Source: Panagrolaimus kolymaensis (Eukaryota > Nematoda > Chromadorea > Rhabditida > Panagrolaimidae). Taken from it: a DNA stretch of 64,000 nucleotides. This document shows positions 62,596 to 64,000 of the stretch, piece after piece. Positions within the stretch are counted from its first letter, which is position 1. Every line of letters starts with the position of its first letter. Location: assembly GCA_028622995.1 (NCBI GenBank), contig JAJQJQ010000002.1, positions 2,542,001 through 2,606,000 of the forward strand, read 5' to 3'. Position numbers and translations under genes: made by a program. The notes beneath the pieces were generated by a model. That model made no database searches. It was given only the letters and a program-made list of their open reading frames with translations, and was not told the DNA's origin.

Positions 62596-63045
62596 TTTCT
62601 CACTTTCTCATATATTTTTTTATTCTGTGATAACAACATTTTCATTTATTTTTGTACTCATTTGTTTGACAATCATCTGTCTAGTTATATGATGTAAGCG
62701 GGTGTTTAATGAACTTCCTCAAAAAGAAACAAATGTTGGAGTGCAAAAAAAAAGGAAGGCGGAGTTGATGCGGCGATCGGACTTGGACATTTCCCCATTT
62801 TTCTTTCCATCATAAAAAACTATTGAACGCGCAGTTTAAAGTCAGCGAAAAAAAGAAGAACCCTGCGTGATTTCCATTATACGGAAGAAAAAAAATCGAA
62901 TAAAAAAAGAGAGAAAGAGATCGATTTTTTGTTTGGTTGAACGTTTTCATTTGTGACGACAGCTTTTATTTATTTTTGTTTAAACAAAAAAGCTTCTAAA
63001 GTTTTCCTTTATTGAAACCAAAATATATATTTAATTGGATTAAAA
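62596..63045. promoter_or_regulatory. RTEL1 3' UTR and promoter of the next gene
   Basis: A same-strand gap of 450 bp. GC-richer patches (62755-62790, 62860-62885) lie ahead of the next start codon. No coding exon seen. Confidence 0.45.
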
Positions 63046-63680
63046 ATGACGAAAATGAGTTGTCATATGAAATTTAAAATTATTTGGGCTTGTATTGGTA
63101 TTTCGGCAGGGATTCTTGCAGGTGGCACTTGGATAGCTCAATACAAAGTAAGTGAAAAATGAAGTGATTTAAGATTGTTGAGCTCATCGTAATTTTTGAT
63201 TTATTTTTTAGAATTATTTTGCTGGATTTGTTGCTTTCTTCAGTTCCGTATGTGCCGGTTACCTTTTATACATTCACATTTCATATCATAAAAGAAATTT
63301 TCATTCATGGTCTCAACTAAAAATTAGTATTGTTGTTATTATTAGTAAGAATTGTATCTTACAAACTCAATAAAACTAAGAAGCTTTTAGATACCATTTT
63401 GGCAGTCTTAAGCCTTATTGGAATGACCGTATGCTTAGTGATTGCAGGAATTAAAAATCAAACTTTATCTCATAAAGACTTACAAGGTTGTAATCTTTGG
63501 ATGGTTGCTGTATGGTTTTGGATGACATTTAAATGGACCATGATGTCAGCATGGTATACTCGAAGTTATGCAAAAAAGGTCTGGCCAGAAATTTTTCCAT
63601 CAAATAGCACTGATTCCATGTCATCTTATGGTAGCATGAATGGCGATAAAAAAACTTTATCACCTTTACAGTTACCATAA
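63046..63680 (+). CDS. Small multi-pass membrane protein (possibly Frag1/DRAM-like)
   Basis: Three exons, 63046-63147, 63212-63344 and 63391-63680, encode 174 residues with consistent phases (0, then 1). Four to five hydrophobic segments are visible: IIWACIGISAGILAGG, FAGFVAFFSSVCAGYLLY, ISIVVIINTILAVLSLIGMT (running on into VCLVIAG) and WMVAVWFWMTFKWTMMSAWY. The Ser-rich tail ends TLSPLQLP. The Trp-rich last helix and overall layout recall DRAM/TMEM150/Frag1 proteins of lysosomes and plasma membrane. The protein is shorter than that family, though, and its luminal loop signatures are not obvious, so this is only a suggestion. Confidence 0.75.
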
Positions 63681-64000
63681 GAAGAGCCTTATCATAACAA
63701 TTTTCTAAACTTGTAAATAACATCCCTATCACATAACTCTTGATTTTCTTTCTTACCCTCACTATTACTATTGCAACTTTGGAATCCCTTGTTTGCGTTT
63801 TGCATTTTAAAGTTGGCTCTAAGAGCATTTTTTCATTATTATAAAAATCCTTTTACCTTTTTGCTTTCTTTCTTCATTTTGTCCGCTTTCAGATGCAATG
63901 TGAAGCTGTTGAATCATTACCATAATTCTGCATGGAATCAACTTCATTGTTTTTGTATGTATGTTTGTATATTGTTTGATAATTAAACATTAATAAAATT
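63681..64000. other. 3' UTR and window end
   Basis: AT-rich sequence downstream of the last gene, with an AATAAA signal at the very end (about 63992). No further gene seen. Confidence 0.5.

Overview
This window is nuclear DNA of a nematode. It is very AT-rich, with long poly-A and poly-T tracts. Most introns are 41-60 nt, with GT(A/G)AG-type donors and TTTTCAG or TTTTTAG acceptors. Several start codons sit just behind a TTTTCAG acceptor that has no obvious upstream exon, which is typical of spliced-leader (SL) trans-splicing. The gene set is also nematode: a globin-GPCR chimera of the GLB-33 type, a DUF1057 alpha/beta hydrolase, a nematode serpentine chemoreceptor and amidated NLP-type neuropeptides. 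I cannot name the species. All gene models below were spliced by hand, with reading frame checked across every junction. Positions listed inside an entry are exons.

Left part (1-17.6 kb): a small one-pass membrane protein gene (+) converges on a Tribbles pseudokinase gene (-). Its last exon carries a DQVVP motif like the COP1-binding site of Tribbles proteins. About 13 kb without a convincing coding gene follows. That gap holds promoter-like GC-richer islands and several isolated strong splice signals.

Middle (17.6-32 kb) is gene-dense: glb-33 (7TM receptor fused to a globin domain, +), a 135-aa coiled-coil protein (+), SURF1 (-), a small secreted peptide precursor (+), a DUF1057 hydrolase (+), a USP16/45-like deubiquitinase (-), the ADP/ATP carrier (+) and a cytochrome P450 (-). 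Three genes serve mitochondria: SURF1, the carrier, and lysyl-tRNA synthetase further right.

Right part (32-64 kb): a Cys-rich one-pass membrane protein (-); lysyl-tRNA synthetase with two alternative first exons, cytosolic and mitochondrial (-); a serpentine chemoreceptor (-); an amidated neuropeptide precursor (+); a SWEET sugar transporter (-); and the RTEL1 helicase (+). The last three exons of RTEL1 lie 7.5 kb downstream of the rest, and the giant intron between them contains a complete orphan 7TM receptor gene on the opposite strand. A small multi-pass membrane protein gene (+) closes the window.

Mobile elements: a clear hAT-type MITE (216 bp, GC-rich, 15-bp terminal inverted repeats, perfect 8-bp target duplication), a second probable hAT-like MITE (242 bp, 8-bp duplication), and a 184-bp fold-back element bounded by TTAA. 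I found no tRNA, rRNA, CRISPR or viral sequence.
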